A DNA stretch of 64,000 nucleotides from Flavobacteriales bacterium UBA4110 (GCA_002383165.1 DFXK01000009.1:28773-92772), one strand, 5' to 3'; positions 25,404-34,709 are shown, counted from the first letter of the stretch. Numbers and translations: made by a program. The notes: a model not told the origin generated them from the letters alone.

Positions 25404-26282
25404 TTATTTTTCATTTTCTAATTTAATTTTTGAATCTTCAAGAGCGCTTTTTTCTTTCGCAGAAACTTCAGGATATTGCAGGTTCATCTCTTCCAGTTTA
25501 TCAATAATAATCTGAATCGCTGCTACTCTGGAAAACCACTTTTGATCTGCAGGAATGACATACCACGGTGCATATTCAGTGGAAGTTTTACTGATCGCCG
25601 CTTCATACGCTTTCATATAATCGTTCCAAAATCCTCTCTCCGTAACATCTCCAGAAGAAAATTTCCAGTTTTTATCATCTTCATTGATTCTGTCCAGAAA
25701 TCGCTGTTTTTGTTCTTCCCTCGATACATTGAGAAATATTTTAATTATCTTTGTTCCGTTATTGGCTAGATGTTTTTCAAAATTCTTGATGCTTTCATAG
25801 CGGTTTTCCCAGAACTCATCGTCCAGCTGCTTCGTATCTTTCCATACTTTTTCGCTCAGATTATATTCCGGGTGAACTTTACACACCAGAACGCTTTCAT
25901 AATGTGATCTGTTGAATATTCCTATTTTCCCTTTTTCTGGAAGCGCAAGGTAATGGCGCCAGAGAAAATCATGCTCATATTCTTTGGAACTGGGAGTTTT
26001 GAAGCTTGTAACTTCGCAGCCTTGCGGATTCACACCACTAAAAACATGTTCTATTAAACTATCTTTTCCGGCAGCATCCATAGCTTGCAAAACTATCAGT
26101 AAAGACTGGCTGCTATCCGCATACAACTTTTCCTGTAGCTTTCGAAGCTTTTCTTTTTCCTGTACCAGAAGATTTTTGGCAAACGCTTTCTCAATTTTAT
26201 CCTTGTAGCTTGTATGATGTTCTCTGACTCTGAATTCCGTATTTTCCTTGACCAAGAATTCTTCTGAAAAGTTATAAACCAT
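25404..26282 (-). CDS. Polyphosphate kinase 2 family phosphotransferase
   Basis: A 292-residue PPK2. The Walker A loop is LQAMDAAGKDSLIEHVF (near residues 65-81), followed by the substrate-positioning SGVNPQGCEVTSFKTPS. Walker B and lid are IGIFNRSHYESVLVCKVHP, and the late lid helix is KQRFLDRINEDDKNWKFS. These are the class-defining motifs of enzymes that move phosphate between polyphosphate and nucleotides (ADP/AMP or GDP). Length fits single-domain PPK2. The start lies shortly downstream of the DUF1573 terminator, with an imperfect TATTTTTA promoter-like box in between. Confidence 0.93.
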   Translation of the reverse strand: MVYNFSEEFLVKENTEFRVREHHTSYKDKIEKAFAKNLLVQEKEKLRKLQEKLYADSSQSLLIVLQAMDAAGKDSLIEHVFSGVNPQGCEVTSFKTPSSKEYEHDFLWRHYLALPEKGKIGIFNRSHYESVLVCKVHPEYNLSEKVWKDTKQLDDEFWENRYESIKNFEKHLANNGTKIIKIFLNVSREEQKQRFLDRINEDDKNWKFSSGDVTERGFWNDYMKAYEAAISKTSTEYAPWYVIPADQKWFSRVAAIQIIIDKLEEMNLQYPEVSAKEKSALEDSKIKLENEK

Positions 26283-26303
26283 CGTTTTTGATTTTACTGT
26301 AAA

Positions 26304-26339
26304 AATAAAAAAACCGCCTCGTTTGCGAACGGGACGGCT
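26304..26339 (-). terminator. Terminator of the DUF1573 gene
   Basis: The minus-strand hairpin AGCCGTCCCGTT ... AACGAGGCGGT is followed by TTTTTTT, just beyond the DUF1573 stop. Confidence 0.8.
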
Positions 26340-26363
26340 AAATTATTTTTAGAAATTTCTTAA

Positions 26364-26876
26364 TTATTTAGCAACTGACTCTACTTTCTGAACATCAGCT
26401 TTCTTTTTTGCAACTCTCTTAGCCGCTGCAGCTGGCTGAGCTTTTGCTGTAGCGACAGGAGCCGCAACCAATTTAGCTTCTTGTGCAACAGAAACAGCTT
26501 GTGCACTTGCAATATCTTCTACATTTCCTTTAATATAAAGTACAGATCTACTGTTCTGAGGGTCATTAGAATACACTTCAATTAATTTATTGAAAGCTCC
26601 TTTGATTCCGGTGTTGTATCCTACTTTAATCTGAGTAGATTTTCCAGGCAAAATAGGGTCTTTGCTCCATTCTGGCGTTGTACATCCGCAAGAAGGCTTT
26701 ACTTCACTAATAATTAATGGTTTATCTCCAGTATTTTTTACGGTAAAGAATCTGTGACCGTCTGATCCAGCTTTTACATTTCCGTAGTCAAAAGTTGTTT
26801 TATCAAATGAGATTGTTTGAGCAGATGCAAAAGCGATAGCTCCTGTCATAAATAATCCTGCAAGAATCTTTTTCAT
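26364..26876 (-). CDS. DUF1573 exported protein with basic Ala/Lys tail
   Basis: A 170-residue protein started at the ATG at 26876. An in-frame ATG at 26954 would add 26 residues before the signal peptide, and that start precedes the promoter box. Signal peptide KKILAGLFMTGAIAFASA. The DUF1573 (ASPM/SPD-2-like Ig) domain covers about residues 20-115: FDYGNVKAGSDGHRFFTVKN, KPSCGCTTPEW and VYSNDPQNSR. The last 50 residues are Ala-, Val- and Lys-rich (AAPVATAKAQPAAAAKRVAK), resembling histone-like tails, unusual for this family. Function unknown; DUF1573 proteins are abundant in Bacteroidota periplasm. Confidence 0.85.
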   Translation of the reverse strand: MKKILAGLFMTGAIAFASAQTISFDKTTFDYGNVKAGSDGHRFFTVKNTGDKPLIISEVKPSCGCTTPEWSKDPILPGKSTQIKVGYNTGIKGAFNKLIEVYSNDPQNSRSVLYIKGNVEDIASAQAVSVAQEAKLVAAPVATAKAQPAAAAKRVAKKKADVQKVESVAK

Positions 26877-26911
26877 ATTTTTTTGTATTAAATAATTAAA
26901 TTTTTGAATAA

Positions 26912-26919
26912 CAAAGTTA
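26912..26919 (-). promoter_or_regulatory. Candidate -7 element of the DUF1573 gene
   Basis: TAACTTTG on the minus strand, 35 nt before the ATG at 26876; it supports the shorter start. Confidence 0.55.
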
Positions 26920-26961
26920 TAAATAATTTGAATATGTGATGTTAATTTTTTCACATTGTCT

Positions 26962-26969
26962 TATTTTTG
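26962..26969 (+). promoter_or_regulatory. Candidate -7 element of valS
   Basis: TATTTTTG, 28 nt upstream of valS, divergent from the DUF1573 promoter. Confidence 0.55.
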
Positions 26970-26997
26970 CAAATTACAAGCTTAAAAAATTTTTAAA

Positions 26998-29616
26998 ATG
27001 CAGATTGCTGATAAATACAATCCACAGGAAACTGAACAAAAGTGGTATGACTTCTGGTTAGAAAATAAATTTTTCCACTCAGAGCCTGATGACAGACCAC
27101 CTTATACGATTGTAATTCCACCACCAAACGTGACTGGAATTCTTCATATGGGGCATATGTTGAACAACACAATTCAGGATGTATTGGTCAGAAGAGCAAG
27201 AATGCAAGGCTTCAATGCGTGTTGGGTTCCGGGAACGGATCACGCATCGATTGCTACAGAAGCAAAAGTTGTAGCGAAACTGAAAGCTGAAGGAATCAAT
27301 AAGAAAGATATTACGAGAGAAGAATTTCTAAAGCATGCTTGGGAATGGACTGATAAATACGGAGGAACTATTCTTGAGCAACTGAAAAAATTAGGCTGTT
27401 CGTGTGATTGGGACAGAACCAGATTTACTTTGGAAGATAATTTGTCCAAATCTGTAATCAAGGTTTTTGTTGATCTTTATAACAAAGGATTAATTTATCG
27501 TGGTTACAAAGTCGTTAATTGGGATCCAGAAGCTCAAACGAATATTTCTGACGAAGAGGTAATTTTCAAAGAGCAAAATGGAAAATTATTTTACCTAAAA
27601 TATAAAATCGAAGGCACAGAAGATTTTTTAACCGTTGCGACTACTCGTCCCGAAACTATTTTCGGAGATGTTGCAGTTTGTGTTAATCCAAATGACGAAA
27701 GATACCAGCATTTGAAAGGTAAAAACGTAATTGTTCCAATCGTAAATCGTGTAATTCCAATTATCGAGGATGATTATGTTGATATCGAATTCGGAACTGG
27801 AGCTTTGAAAATTACTCCAGCTCACGATATCAATGATTACGAAATCGGACAAAAACATAATCTGCCAATCATCGATTCTATGGATAATAATGCGGTTCTG
27901 AACGAACACGGAATGCATTATCAGGGAATGGGGAGATTCACAGTAAGAAAAGAAATTGCTAAAGAATTAGAAAAAAATGATCTTCTTTTAAAAGCAGAAG
28001 ATTATGTGAATAAGGTTGGAACTTCTGAGAGAACAGGCGCTGTTATTGAGCCGAAAATTTCTGTTCAATGGTTTCTGAAAATGTCAGAAATGTCAAAGCC
28101 TGCTTTGGATGTTGTGATGGATGATACCATCAAATTCCATCCAGAGAAATTCAAAAATACTTATCGTCATTGGATGGAAAATGTTCATGATTGGAACATT
28201 TCGCGTCAGCTTTGGTGGGGACAACAGATTCCGGCTTTCTATTATGGAACGGGAGAAAATGATTTCGTAGTCGCTGAAAATATTGACGACGCTGTAAAAT
28301 TAGCCCAAGAAAAAACTTCCAACTTCCAACTTCAGGCTTCTGACCTGAAGCAAGACGAGGATGCATTAGACACTTGGTTCTCTTCTTGGTTGTGGCCGCT
28401 TTCGGTTTTTGAAGGTATTTTAGATCCAGAAAATAAAGACATCAATTATTATTATCCAACTTCGGATTTGGTAACAGGTCCGGATATTATTTTCTTTTGG
28501 GTTGCCAGAATGATTATGGCTGGATTGGAATATAGAAAAGACGTTCCGTTCAAAAATGTTTATTTCACTGGAATCGTGAGAGATAAGCAAAGACGAAAAA
28601 TGTCTAAGCAATTGGGAAATTCACCAGACCCAATCGATTTGATTGAAAAATATGGAGCAGATGGCGTTCGTGTAGGAAGTTTGTTGAGTTCTGCGGCAGG
28701 AAATGATCTTTTGTTTGATGAAGATTTGATGTTGCAAGGAAGAAATTTTGCCACGAAAATCTGGAATGCTTACAAATTGATTCAAGGTTGGAAGCGCGAC
28801 GAAAATATCAAAGCTAAAGAGTTTGATGCACAGACGATTAATTGGTTTGGAGAACAATTGAACAAAACAATTGGCGAAATTGAAGATCAGTTCTCGAAAT
28901 TCAGGATTTCCGATGCGTTGCATTTGGTTTATAAACTGATTTGGGACGATTTCTGTGCTTGGTATTTAGAAGCAATCAAACCAAATTTCGGAGAAGCAAT
29001 CAGTGAAGAAGTTTATCAAAAAACGATTGCTTATTTCGAAGAATTGATGAAACTGTTGCATCCATTTATGCCTTTCTTATCAGAAGAATTGTGGCAAAAT
29101 ATATCTGAAAGAAGTGTTTCTGAAGCATTGGTCATTGCGCAACAGAAAAAATCAGAACCTTATAATGAAGATAAAATTAAGGATTTTGATTTTGCTAAAG
29201 AAGTAATTTCTGGTGTTAGGAACTACCGTCAGTCCAAAGGAATTTCGCCAAGAGAAACTGTTGAAGTTTTTACGAATGTTTCCGAATTGGCAAATGCTGA
29301 GGTTATTCAGAAATTAGCGAATATTTCAGAAATTAATTTCAATCAAAAAACAGATAAACCAAGTTTCACATTCTTAGTTGGAGCGAATGAATTTTCAATT
29401 CCATTGAGTGAAAATCTTGATTTGGGAGAAGAAAAAGAAAAAACCGAAGAAGAAATCAAATATCTAAAAGGTTTCTTGATCTCTGTTGATAAGAAATTGT
29501 CGAATGAAAAATTCGTTGCTAATGCAAAACCAGAAGTGGTAGAAATCGAGCGTAAAAAGCAAAAAGATGCGCAGGATAAAATTGCCTTGTTGGAAGAAAA
29601 GTTAAAGTCACTTTAG
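26998..29616 (+). CDS. valS: Valyl-tRNA synthetase
   Basis: An 872-residue class I synthetase that charges tRNA-Val. The HIGH motif is present as HMGH at residues 50-53 (PPPNVTGILHMGHMLNN) and KMSKS as KMSKQ at 534-538 in RRKMSKQLGNSPDP. The editing domain (TTRPETIFGDVAVCV, GALKITPAHDINDYEIG) lies between them. The anticodon-binding helices and the C-terminal coiled arm (EEIKYLKGFLISVDKKLSNE) are complete. Length is typical (850-950). It is monocistronic, with a -7 box 28 nt upstream. Confidence 0.97.
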   Translation: MQIADKYNPQETEQKWYDFWLENKFFHSEPDDRPPYTIVIPPPNVTGILHMGHMLNNTIQDVLVRRARMQGFNACWVPGTDHASIATEAKVVAKLKAEGINKKDITREEFLKHAWEWTDKYGGTILEQLKKLGCSCDWDRTRFTLEDNLSKSVIKVFVDLYNKGLIYRGYKVVNWDPEAQTNISDEEVIFKEQNGKLFYLKYKIEGTEDFLTVATTRPETIFGDVAVCVNPNDERYQHLKGKNVIVPIVNRVIPIIEDDYVDIEFGTGALKITPAHDINDYEIGQKHNLPIIDSMDNNAVLNEHGMHYQGMGRFTVRKEIAKELEKNDLLLKAEDYVNKVGTSERTGAVIEPKISVQWFLKMSEMSKPALDVVMDDTIKFHPEKFKNTYRHWMENVHDWNISRQLWWGQQIPAFYYGTGENDFVVAENIDDAVKLAQEKTSNFQLQASDLKQDEDALDTWFSSWLWPLSVFEGILDPENKDINYYYPTSDLVTGPDIIFFWVARMIMAGLEYRKDVPFKNVYFTGIVRDKQRRKMSKQLGNSPDPIDLIEKYGADGVRVGSLLSSAAGNDLLFDEDLMLQGRNFATKIWNAYKLIQGWKRDENIKAKEFDAQTINWFGEQLNKTIGEIEDQFSKFRISDALHLVYKLIWDDFCAWYLEAIKPNFGEAISEEVYQKTIAYFEELMKLLHPFMPFLSEELWQNISERSVSEALVIAQQKKSEPYNEDKIKDFDFAKEVISGVRNYRQSKGISPRETVEVFTNVSELANAEVIQKLANISEINFNQKTDKPSFTFLVGANEFSIPLSENLDLGEEKEKTEEEIKYLKGFLISVDKKLSNEKFVANAKPEVVEIERKKQKDAQDKIALLEEKLKSL

Positions 29617-29652
29617 GCAATCAACCGACAACTATCAACTGACAACCAAATT

Positions 29653-30297
29653 ATGATTCACATAGAAAACATTAAAAAATTATTCTCCAGCGACTTCGTA
29701 GAAAATCCATTGTTGGAAACCTACGAAGTCGGAAAAATTCATATATCATCTGGAAAAATTATAGCTAGTGATGCTTTGATTTCGCCCGATCATTCAGCTT
29801 TTAATCAAGGATTTCCGAAAGGAGATTTTCAGGTTTTGGTTCACAAAGAAAGAGAATCAAACTGTATTGCTTATGCGGAAATTGTTTTCGATAAAAATCA
29901 ATTGGCTGAAAATTGGGCTTTGGCTCTTTGTGATAATCAAAATATTAATGATCTGAAAGACGAAGAAATCTACGGTTATCTTGTAGAATCCGGAATGGGA
30001 ACTTTTATGGATAAGGAAGCTCAAGTATCCCTGAATGCTTTGGAGCAAGATCTTTTCCACAAAAAAGGAGCTGATTTTATGGGAATTTATGAAGAATTTT
30101 TCCACACTCATTTTTTTGATGAAAAAGGTGCTATAGATCAGTTTGCGGTTTTGAAACCTTATGATAACAAACCGGAAAATATTGTCGCATTTGAAACGGG
30201 TTATGGTGAAGGATTTTATGCAACGTATATTGGTTATTCTAAAGATAATCAGCCAGTTAAATTAATTTCTGAATTTATAGAAATCAAAGCAGATTAA
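29653..30297 (+). CDS. DUF4241 domain protein
   Basis: A 214-residue soluble protein. The DUF4241 body is recognised by the GKIIASDALISPDHSAFNQG segment, the strand FQVLVHKERESNCIAYAEIV, the GYLVESGMGTFMDKEAQ motif, and the terminal signature VAFETGYGEGFYATYIGYSK followed by LISEFIEI. DUF4241 proteins turn up as immunity or accessory proteins next to polymorphic toxins in some bacteria, but no toxin gene adjoins here, so no role is claimed. It begins 36 nt after valS on the same strand, and a repeated CAACTATCAACTGACAAC spacer separates the two. Confidence 0.85.
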   Translation: MIHIENIKKLFSSDFVENPLLETYEVGKIHISSGKIIASDALISPDHSAFNQGFPKGDFQVLVHKERESNCIAYAEIVFDKNQLAENWALALCDNQNINDLKDEEIYGYLVESGMGTFMDKEAQVSLNALEQDLFHKKGADFMGIYEEFFHTHFFDEKGAIDQFAVLKPYDNKPENIVAFETGYGEGFYATYIGYSKDNQPVKLISEFIEIKAD

Positions 30298-30362
30298 TTG
30301 ATTACATTAGCCAAGATGAAATTGCAGATATCGCGTTCTGATGATAATAATGCCAATTACAA

Positions 30363-31253
30363 ATGAAACTAAGTAACATAAAACCAAATATAGTAGTTGT
30401 CGGGAGTTCTTCTATAGACCTTGTTCTGAAGACTTCAAAAATCCCGACCGCCAATAATACGGTTCTGGCGGAGAGTCTAAAAAGTTTTTTAGGTGGCAAA
30501 GGTGCAAACCAGGCCATTGCTACTTCACGTTTAGGAGCTCAGACTTATTTTATAAGCCGTGTCGGCATGGATCCATTCGGGCAACAAGTACTCAGAAACC
30601 TGAATGACGAAGCGGTAAATGTAGCTTATGTGGTAGAAGATGAAGATGAGGACACAGGTACAGCATATGTCACAGCATCTGACGAAGGGAATGCTATAAC
30701 AGTAGTGCCTGCTGCTAATTATAAATTATCTCCCAAAGATATAGCGGAAGCAGAAAAATATTTACTAGCCGCAGATCTGATTTTGACTCAGCTGGAAATA
30801 CCCGTACAAACTGTCGAATTTTTATTCAAAAAAGCGGAGACTCTAAATAAAAAAATAGGAATATATGCAGCTCCTGCAAGCCGCCTTTCTGACGAAATCA
30901 TTCAGTATGCAAGTTTTATCGTAGCCAAAAGTACGGATCTGGAAATAATTTTTGGAGAAGGTAACCGAGAAGACATCATCAAACATCTGCCAAATAAACT
31001 TTTTGTAAGAGACGGTGCCAACAGCACCAGCTATTTTGATGGCAAAGAAATGAAATACTTCCGCAAAAATCCAAGCACCGAAGCTCATAATATGGGTTTG
31101 GGAGATGCTTTTACATCGGGATTTTCTATTGCACTACTTCACGGAAACTCCATCGAAGAATGCGTAAAGTTCGGGAACGATGTTGCACTAAAGGCAGCAG
31201 ATTACAGAGGCTCTCAAAAAGGATTACCGTATTTGGAAGATTTCCAAAACTGA
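30363..31253 (+). CDS. PfkB-family sugar kinase (ribokinase-like)
   Basis: A 296-residue carbohydrate kinase. PfkB signature 1 is KSFLGGKGANQAIATSRLGA (near residues 40-59). The nucleotide-binding anion hole with catalytic Asp is NMGLGDAFTSGFSIALLHGN near residue 245. The VGSSSIDLVLKTSKIP start fits ribokinases, which phosphorylate D-ribose at O5. Pathway partners are not adjacent, so the sugar is inferred only from family resemblance. The motif DTxxAGD of ribokinase is altered here to HNMGLGDA, keeping the essential GD. Confidence 0.87.
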   Translation: MKLSNIKPNIVVVGSSSIDLVLKTSKIPTANNTVLAESLKSFLGGKGANQAIATSRLGAQTYFISRVGMDPFGQQVLRNLNDEAVNVAYVVEDEDEDTGTAYVTASDEGNAITVVPAANYKLSPKDIAEAEKYLLAADLILTQLEIPVQTVEFLFKKAETLNKKIGIYAAPASRLSDEIIQYASFIVAKSTDLEIIFGEGNREDIIKHLPNKLFVRDGANSTSYFDGKEMKYFRKNPSTEAHNMGLGDAFTSGFSIALLHGNSIEECVKFGNDVALKAADYRGSQKGLPYLEDFQN

Positions 31254-31333
31254 TATTGCCTGCATATCGAATTCTAACCTGTTAGCCAATCATATTTTTA
31301 CTTTTATAAAATGATTAGCTCAAATCATTTTAA

Positions 31334-32188
31334 ATGAAACGTATTGACATTTTAACGGAAGACCATTACAGCTTAGCAGCGCATCTTTTCGAACCTCAGA
31401 TTTCAAATCAAAAAGTTTTACTCATCAATTCGGCGACTGGTGTTAAACAGCAGATTTATTTTTCGGTGGCTCAGTTTTTTGCAGACCACGGTTTTACTGT
31501 AATTACTTATGACTATCGAGGCATCGGGCTTTCTAAGCCTGACAAGATGCGTGGTTTCGAAGCATCTATGAGAGTGTGGGGAACTACAGATTACCAAGCT
31601 TTGACCAATTATATCAAAAGTAATTTTGAGGATTATAAAAAATACTGTCTCGGACATTCCGTAGGTGCGCTGATCTTAGGCATGAATCCAGACTCGGAAA
31701 TATTTGAAGAATTTATTTTTGTCGGTACCCAAAATGCTTTTGTAGGAAATCTCAGATTAAAAACGAAAATCGAGGCTTATTTGGGTTTCGGAATCGTTCA
31801 GCCTTTGTTTACATTACTGTTAGGTTATTTTCCCGCCAGTTGGTTCGGCCTCGGAGAAAGCTTGCCTTCCGGAAGCGCTTTTGACTGGAGAATCCTAATC
31901 CTGAATAAAAAATCAACAAACAAACTCTTGGAAAAGTCTGCGGATTTTTCAAAAAAACTGAAACAAAAGGTTTTGGTTATAAGGGCAGAAGATGATGCGT
32001 GGCTCACCGAAAAAGGGGTAAAATCTCTTCTCGAAAATACTTACCCAAATCTCCGTCCTACTTACAGACCAATTTCTCCCTCGGAGTCTGAGAAAGGTGA
32101 AATCGGACATGTCAACTTTTTCAGAAGCTATAACAGAAAACTGTGGACAATCCTGCTGGAAAGATTAGAAGCAGACACCAGGTATTAG
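31334..32188 (+). CDS. Alpha/beta-fold hydrolase (serine aminopeptidase S33-like)
   Basis: A 284-residue cytoplasmic hydrolase without a signal peptide. The oxyanion strand is VLLINSATGVKQQIY, the early VITYDYRGIGLSKPD is typical of S33 lipase-like proteins, and the nucleophile elbow is CLGHSVGALILG (Ser about residue 110). The late acid is in VIRAEDDAWLTEKG and the catalytic His in GHVNFFRS. Related proteins are esterases or lipases on small acyl substrates. No partner genes specify the substrate. Confidence 0.87.
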   Translation: MKRIDILTEDHYSLAAHLFEPQISNQKVLLINSATGVKQQIYFSVAQFFADHGFTVITYDYRGIGLSKPDKMRGFEASMRVWGTTDYQALTNYIKSNFEDYKKYCLGHSVGALILGMNPDSEIFEEFIFVGTQNAFVGNLRLKTKIEAYLGFGIVQPLFTLLLGYFPASWFGLGESLPSGSAFDWRILILNKKSTNKLLEKSADFSKKLKQKVLVIRAEDDAWLTEKGVKSLLENTYPNLRPTYRPISPSESEKGEIGHVNFFRSYNRKLWTILLERLEADTRY

Positions 32189-32276
32189 AACTTAGGCAGC
32201 AGATTTACCTTCAATCAACTGGATTTGAAAAAAAATATTAAACATTTTTCAATTATTTAATAGAAAAAGGATTCTC

Positions 32277-32284
32277 TACATTTG
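32277..32284 (+). promoter_or_regulatory. Candidate -7 element for the HD hydrolase
   Basis: TACATTTG, 22 nt upstream of the ATG; TAnnTTTG match. Confidence 0.5.
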
Positions 32285-32306
32285 TAGTGTAATCTACTAA
32301 TTCAAA

Positions 32307-32951
32307 ATGGAGCTGATACATAAAACAATTAATTTGGTTCAAGAAAAACTGGAAGGGACAGAATCCGGACACGATTGGTTTCACATTGAACGTGTATGGA
32401 AATTAAGTCTTAAAATCCAGGAAAAGGAAGGTGGAGATAAGCTGATAATTGAGCTAGCTGCACTTCTTCACGATATCGCAGACCCCAAATTCCATAATGG
32501 AGATGAAACTTTGGCTTCAAAAATTGTTCGTAATTTTCTTACAGAACAGAATCTAGATCCTATTATTATTGAGAAGGTTATTTTCATCATAGAAAATATG
32601 TCTTTCAAAAACAGAAATGATGTACCGGAAAACCTGCCTATGGAACTGAAAATAGTTCAGGATGCCGATAGACTGGATGCAATCGGCGCTATTGGGATTG
32701 CTAGGACCTTCAATTTTGGTGGCTATAAAAACAATCTGATGTATCATCCTGCCATCAAACCCAAACTCAATCAAACTAAGGAAGAATATAAAAAATCGAA
32801 CGGAACTACCATTAACCATTTTTATGAAAAGCTGCTGCTTCTGAAAGATCTTCTCAATACAGATACTGCAAAAAATATTGCAAACCGTAGACATCAGTTT
32901 ATGTTGCAATTTTTGGAAGAATTCTATAATGAGTGGAATGTCAATTTATAA
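32307..32951 (+). CDS. HD-domain phosphohydrolase (YpgQ/YedJ-like)
   Basis: A 214-residue metal-dependent hydrolase. The HD signature is present in order: SGHDWFHIERVW (early His), LAALLHDIADPK (paired HD near residues 58-59) and IVQDADRLDAIGAIGIART (late Asp). These residues bind the metal in HD hydrolases. The family is close to Bacillus YpgQ, reported to hydrolyse nucleotide pyrophosphates, so a nucleotide role is likely but not proven. The downstream membrane-protein gene has its own promoter box and starts 28 nt later. Confidence 0.9.
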   Translation: MELIHKTINLVQEKLEGTESGHDWFHIERVWKLSLKIQEKEGGDKLIIELAALLHDIADPKFHNGDETLASKIVRNFLTEQNLDPIIIEKVIFIIENMSFKNRNDVPENLPMELKIVQDADRLDAIGAIGIARTFNFGGYKNNLMYHPAIKPKLNQTKEEYKKSNGTTINHFYEKLLLLKDLLNTDTAKNIANRRHQFMLQFLEEFYNEWNVNL

Positions 32952-32966
32952 TTGGAGATAAACTAT

Positions 32967-32974
32967 TATCTTTG
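32967..32974 (+). promoter_or_regulatory. -7 element abutting the membrane-protein start codon
   Basis: TATCTTTG ends 5 nt before the ATG at 32980, implying a leaderless mRNA. Confidence 0.6.
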
Positions 32975-32979
32975 CGGGG

Positions 32980-33567
32980 ATGATAATATTCCTGATACTA
33001 ATTTTTCTGATTATTGCGCTTTTTCTGTCCGGGATCCGTTCAGAAAAGTGGAATCTGTGGAGCAAGGTCGCAAGAATTATAATTACATTTTCTGCTGCTT
33101 CTTATTTTACATTTTGGTTTGTAGAAAAAAGCGTGTCACAGTTTTTGGAAAACTCGCTTGCAGTACAGGTCATTAATTATCTTCCCCAGCCTATTGATTT
33201 TTATATCATTCGGGTGCAGGATGATAATGGCGTACAGAATTACAGTTCTAAACACCTAGGGCAGATCCGTCCGGAATATTTCCGAATAGAATATCTTAAT
33301 ATGCAAAAGTCCGACGAATTTTGGGTCGCTGGATATATCGGAAAAGATAAGATGGTTTATTTTTCGCAGATTGCTGTTCCCAACAAAAATGAGGATAAGA
33401 TAGTGGAAGTCAGAAATTACATCAATCACAGTTTGAAACTCTCAGCCATTGCTGCAGAAAATGTATCAAAACTTAAATACGATAATATAAAACTAAGCAT
33501 CTGGGTAACTCTGGATCTACTTCTTATTTTTCTGAATGCTGTTTTATTACTCAGAGGACGAAAATAG
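32980..33567 (+). CDS. Membrane protein of unknown function
   Basis: A 195-residue protein with three membrane helices: an N-terminal one (IIFLILIFLIIALFLSG), a second at about 33-50 (IIITFSAASYFTFWF), and a C-terminal one at about 172-192 (LSIWVTLDLLLIFLNAVLLL). A roughly 120-residue soluble central domain sits between, beginning with PQPIDFYIIRVQDDNG and including EYFRIEYLNMQKSDEFW. I do not recognise the family. It overlaps no other gene, has its own -7 box, and is followed by a strong terminator, so expression is likely independent of the HD hydrolase upstream. Confidence 0.75.
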   Translation: MIIFLILIFLIIALFLSGIRSEKWNLWSKVARIIITFSAASYFTFWFVEKSVSQFLENSLAVQVINYLPQPIDFYIIRVQDDNGVQNYSSKHLGQIRPEYFRIEYLNMQKSDEFWVAGYIGKDKMVYFSQIAVPNKNEDKIVEVRNYINHSLKLSAIAAENVSKLKYDNIKLSIWVTLDLLLIFLNAVLLLRGRK

Positions 33568-33585
33568 ATTTACGTTCTACAATAT

Positions 33586-33640
33586 AAACTTTCCGTTAAC
33601 TCAACAGCGTTTTGTTGGACTAACGGAAAGTTTCTGTTTT
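33586..33640 (+). terminator. Terminator between membrane protein and hemB
   Basis: The 13-base arms AAACTTTCCGTTA (33586-33598) and TAACGGAAAGTTT (33621-33633) enclose a second small stem; T-run downstream on the plus strand. Confidence 0.8.
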
Positions 33641-34627
33641 TTATCTGTTCAAAACTTTGGCAACTTCTGGTGCAGCATACGTGAAAATCATATCTGCTCC
33701 GGCGCGTTTGATGCTTGTTAAACTTTCTATCAATACTTTGTCATTGTCTAACCAGCCGTTTTGTGTAGCCGCTTTCAGCATTGCATATTCGCCACTGACT
33801 TGGTAAACTGCGATGGGTTGTGTGATGAGTTCACGGATTTTGGAAACGATGTCCAGATAAGGCAATCCGGGTTTTATCATAATGATATCTGCACCTTCTT
33901 CTACATCTCTCAACGCTTCATCAATAGCTTCGCGTGAGTTGTGGAAATCCATCTGGTAAGTTTTTTTGTCGGCAGGAATTTCCTGAGCATCAACTGGCGC
34001 ACTGTCCAAAGCATTTCTGAAAGGTCCGTAAAAGGCGCTTGCATATTTTGCTGCATAAGATAAAATCCCGACATCGGTAAATCCATTTTCTTCCAAACCT
34101 TCTCGCATTGCCAAAACTCGGCCATCCATCATGTCGCTTGGTGCTAAAATGTCTGCTCCGGCTTCTGCCAAAGAAATTCCCATTTTAACCAATGCATTCA
34201 CTGTAGAATCGTTGTCGATTTTTCCGTTTTTGATAATCCCGTCGTGGCCATACATTGAATATGGATCAAGCGCAACATCTGGCATTATTACAACTCCAGG
34301 AACTGCATCTTTGATAGCTTTTATAGTGGTTTGCATCAATCCGTTTGGATTCCAAGCTTCTTTTCCTGTATTGTCTTTCAGGTTATCTGAAACCTTCATA
34401 TAAAGATTGACCGCCTTGATTCCCAAATCATAATTTTCTTTAACAGTTTGTACGGTTAAATCTAAACTTTGCCTAAAAACACCAGGCATCGAGGAAATGG
34501 CTTCTTTTTTGTTATTACCTTCCATAACAAACATTGGCAACACCAAATCGTTTGTTGTAAGGTTAGTTTCACGAACTAGACTTCTGATAGAATCGTTGGC
34601 TCTTAGTCTTCTGTTTCTTGAAATCAT
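33641..34627 (-). CDS. hemB: Delta-aminolevulinic acid dehydratase (porphobilinogen synthase)
   Basis: A 328-residue enzyme that condenses two 5-aminolevulinates to porphobilinogen in heme synthesis. The family start RRLRANDSIRSLVRE and LVLPMFVMEG are present. The two Schiff-base lysines lie in SYAAKYASAFYGPFR and DIIMIKPGLPYLD. The segment around DVALDPYSMYGHDGI lacks the zinc-binding cysteine triad (a Zn form would have DVCLCxYxxHGHCG), indicating a Mg-type enzyme. Length matches HemB (320-340). Monocistronic with a -7 box 20 nt upstream. Confidence 0.96.
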   Translation of the reverse strand: MISRNRRLRANDSIRSLVRETNLTTNDLVLPMFVMEGNNKKEAISSMPGVFRQSLDLTVQTVKENYDLGIKAVNLYMKVSDNLKDNTGKEAWNPNGLMQTTIKAIKDAVPGVVIMPDVALDPYSMYGHDGIIKNGKIDNDSTVNALVKMGISLAEAGADILAPSDMMDGRVLAMREGLEENGFTDVGILSYAAKYASAFYGPFRNALDSAPVDAQEIPADKKTYQMDFHNSREAIDEALRDVEEGADIIMIKPGLPYLDIVSKIRELITQPIAVYQVSGEYAMLKAATQNGWLDNDKVLIESLTSIKRAGADMIFTYAAPEVAKVLNR

Positions 34628-34647
34628 CTTGATAAAAATTATTTATG

Positions 34648-34655
34648 CAAATTTA
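34648..34655 (-). promoter_or_regulatory. Candidate -7 element of hemB
   Basis: TAAATTTG on the minus strand, 20 nt before the hemB ATG. Confidence 0.55.
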
Positions 34656-34678
34656 CTTATACTTTCGCGGATAGGCTA

Positions 34679-34709
34679 TTGCATATAAAAATTATTTAAA
34701 ATATATTTG
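34679..34709 (+). promoter_or_regulatory. Promoter of the T9SS mini-protein gene
   Basis: TTG (34679-34681), 20 nt spacer, TATATTTG (34702-34709); both boxes present and spaced as expected. It supports the ATG at 34741. Confidence 0.7.
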
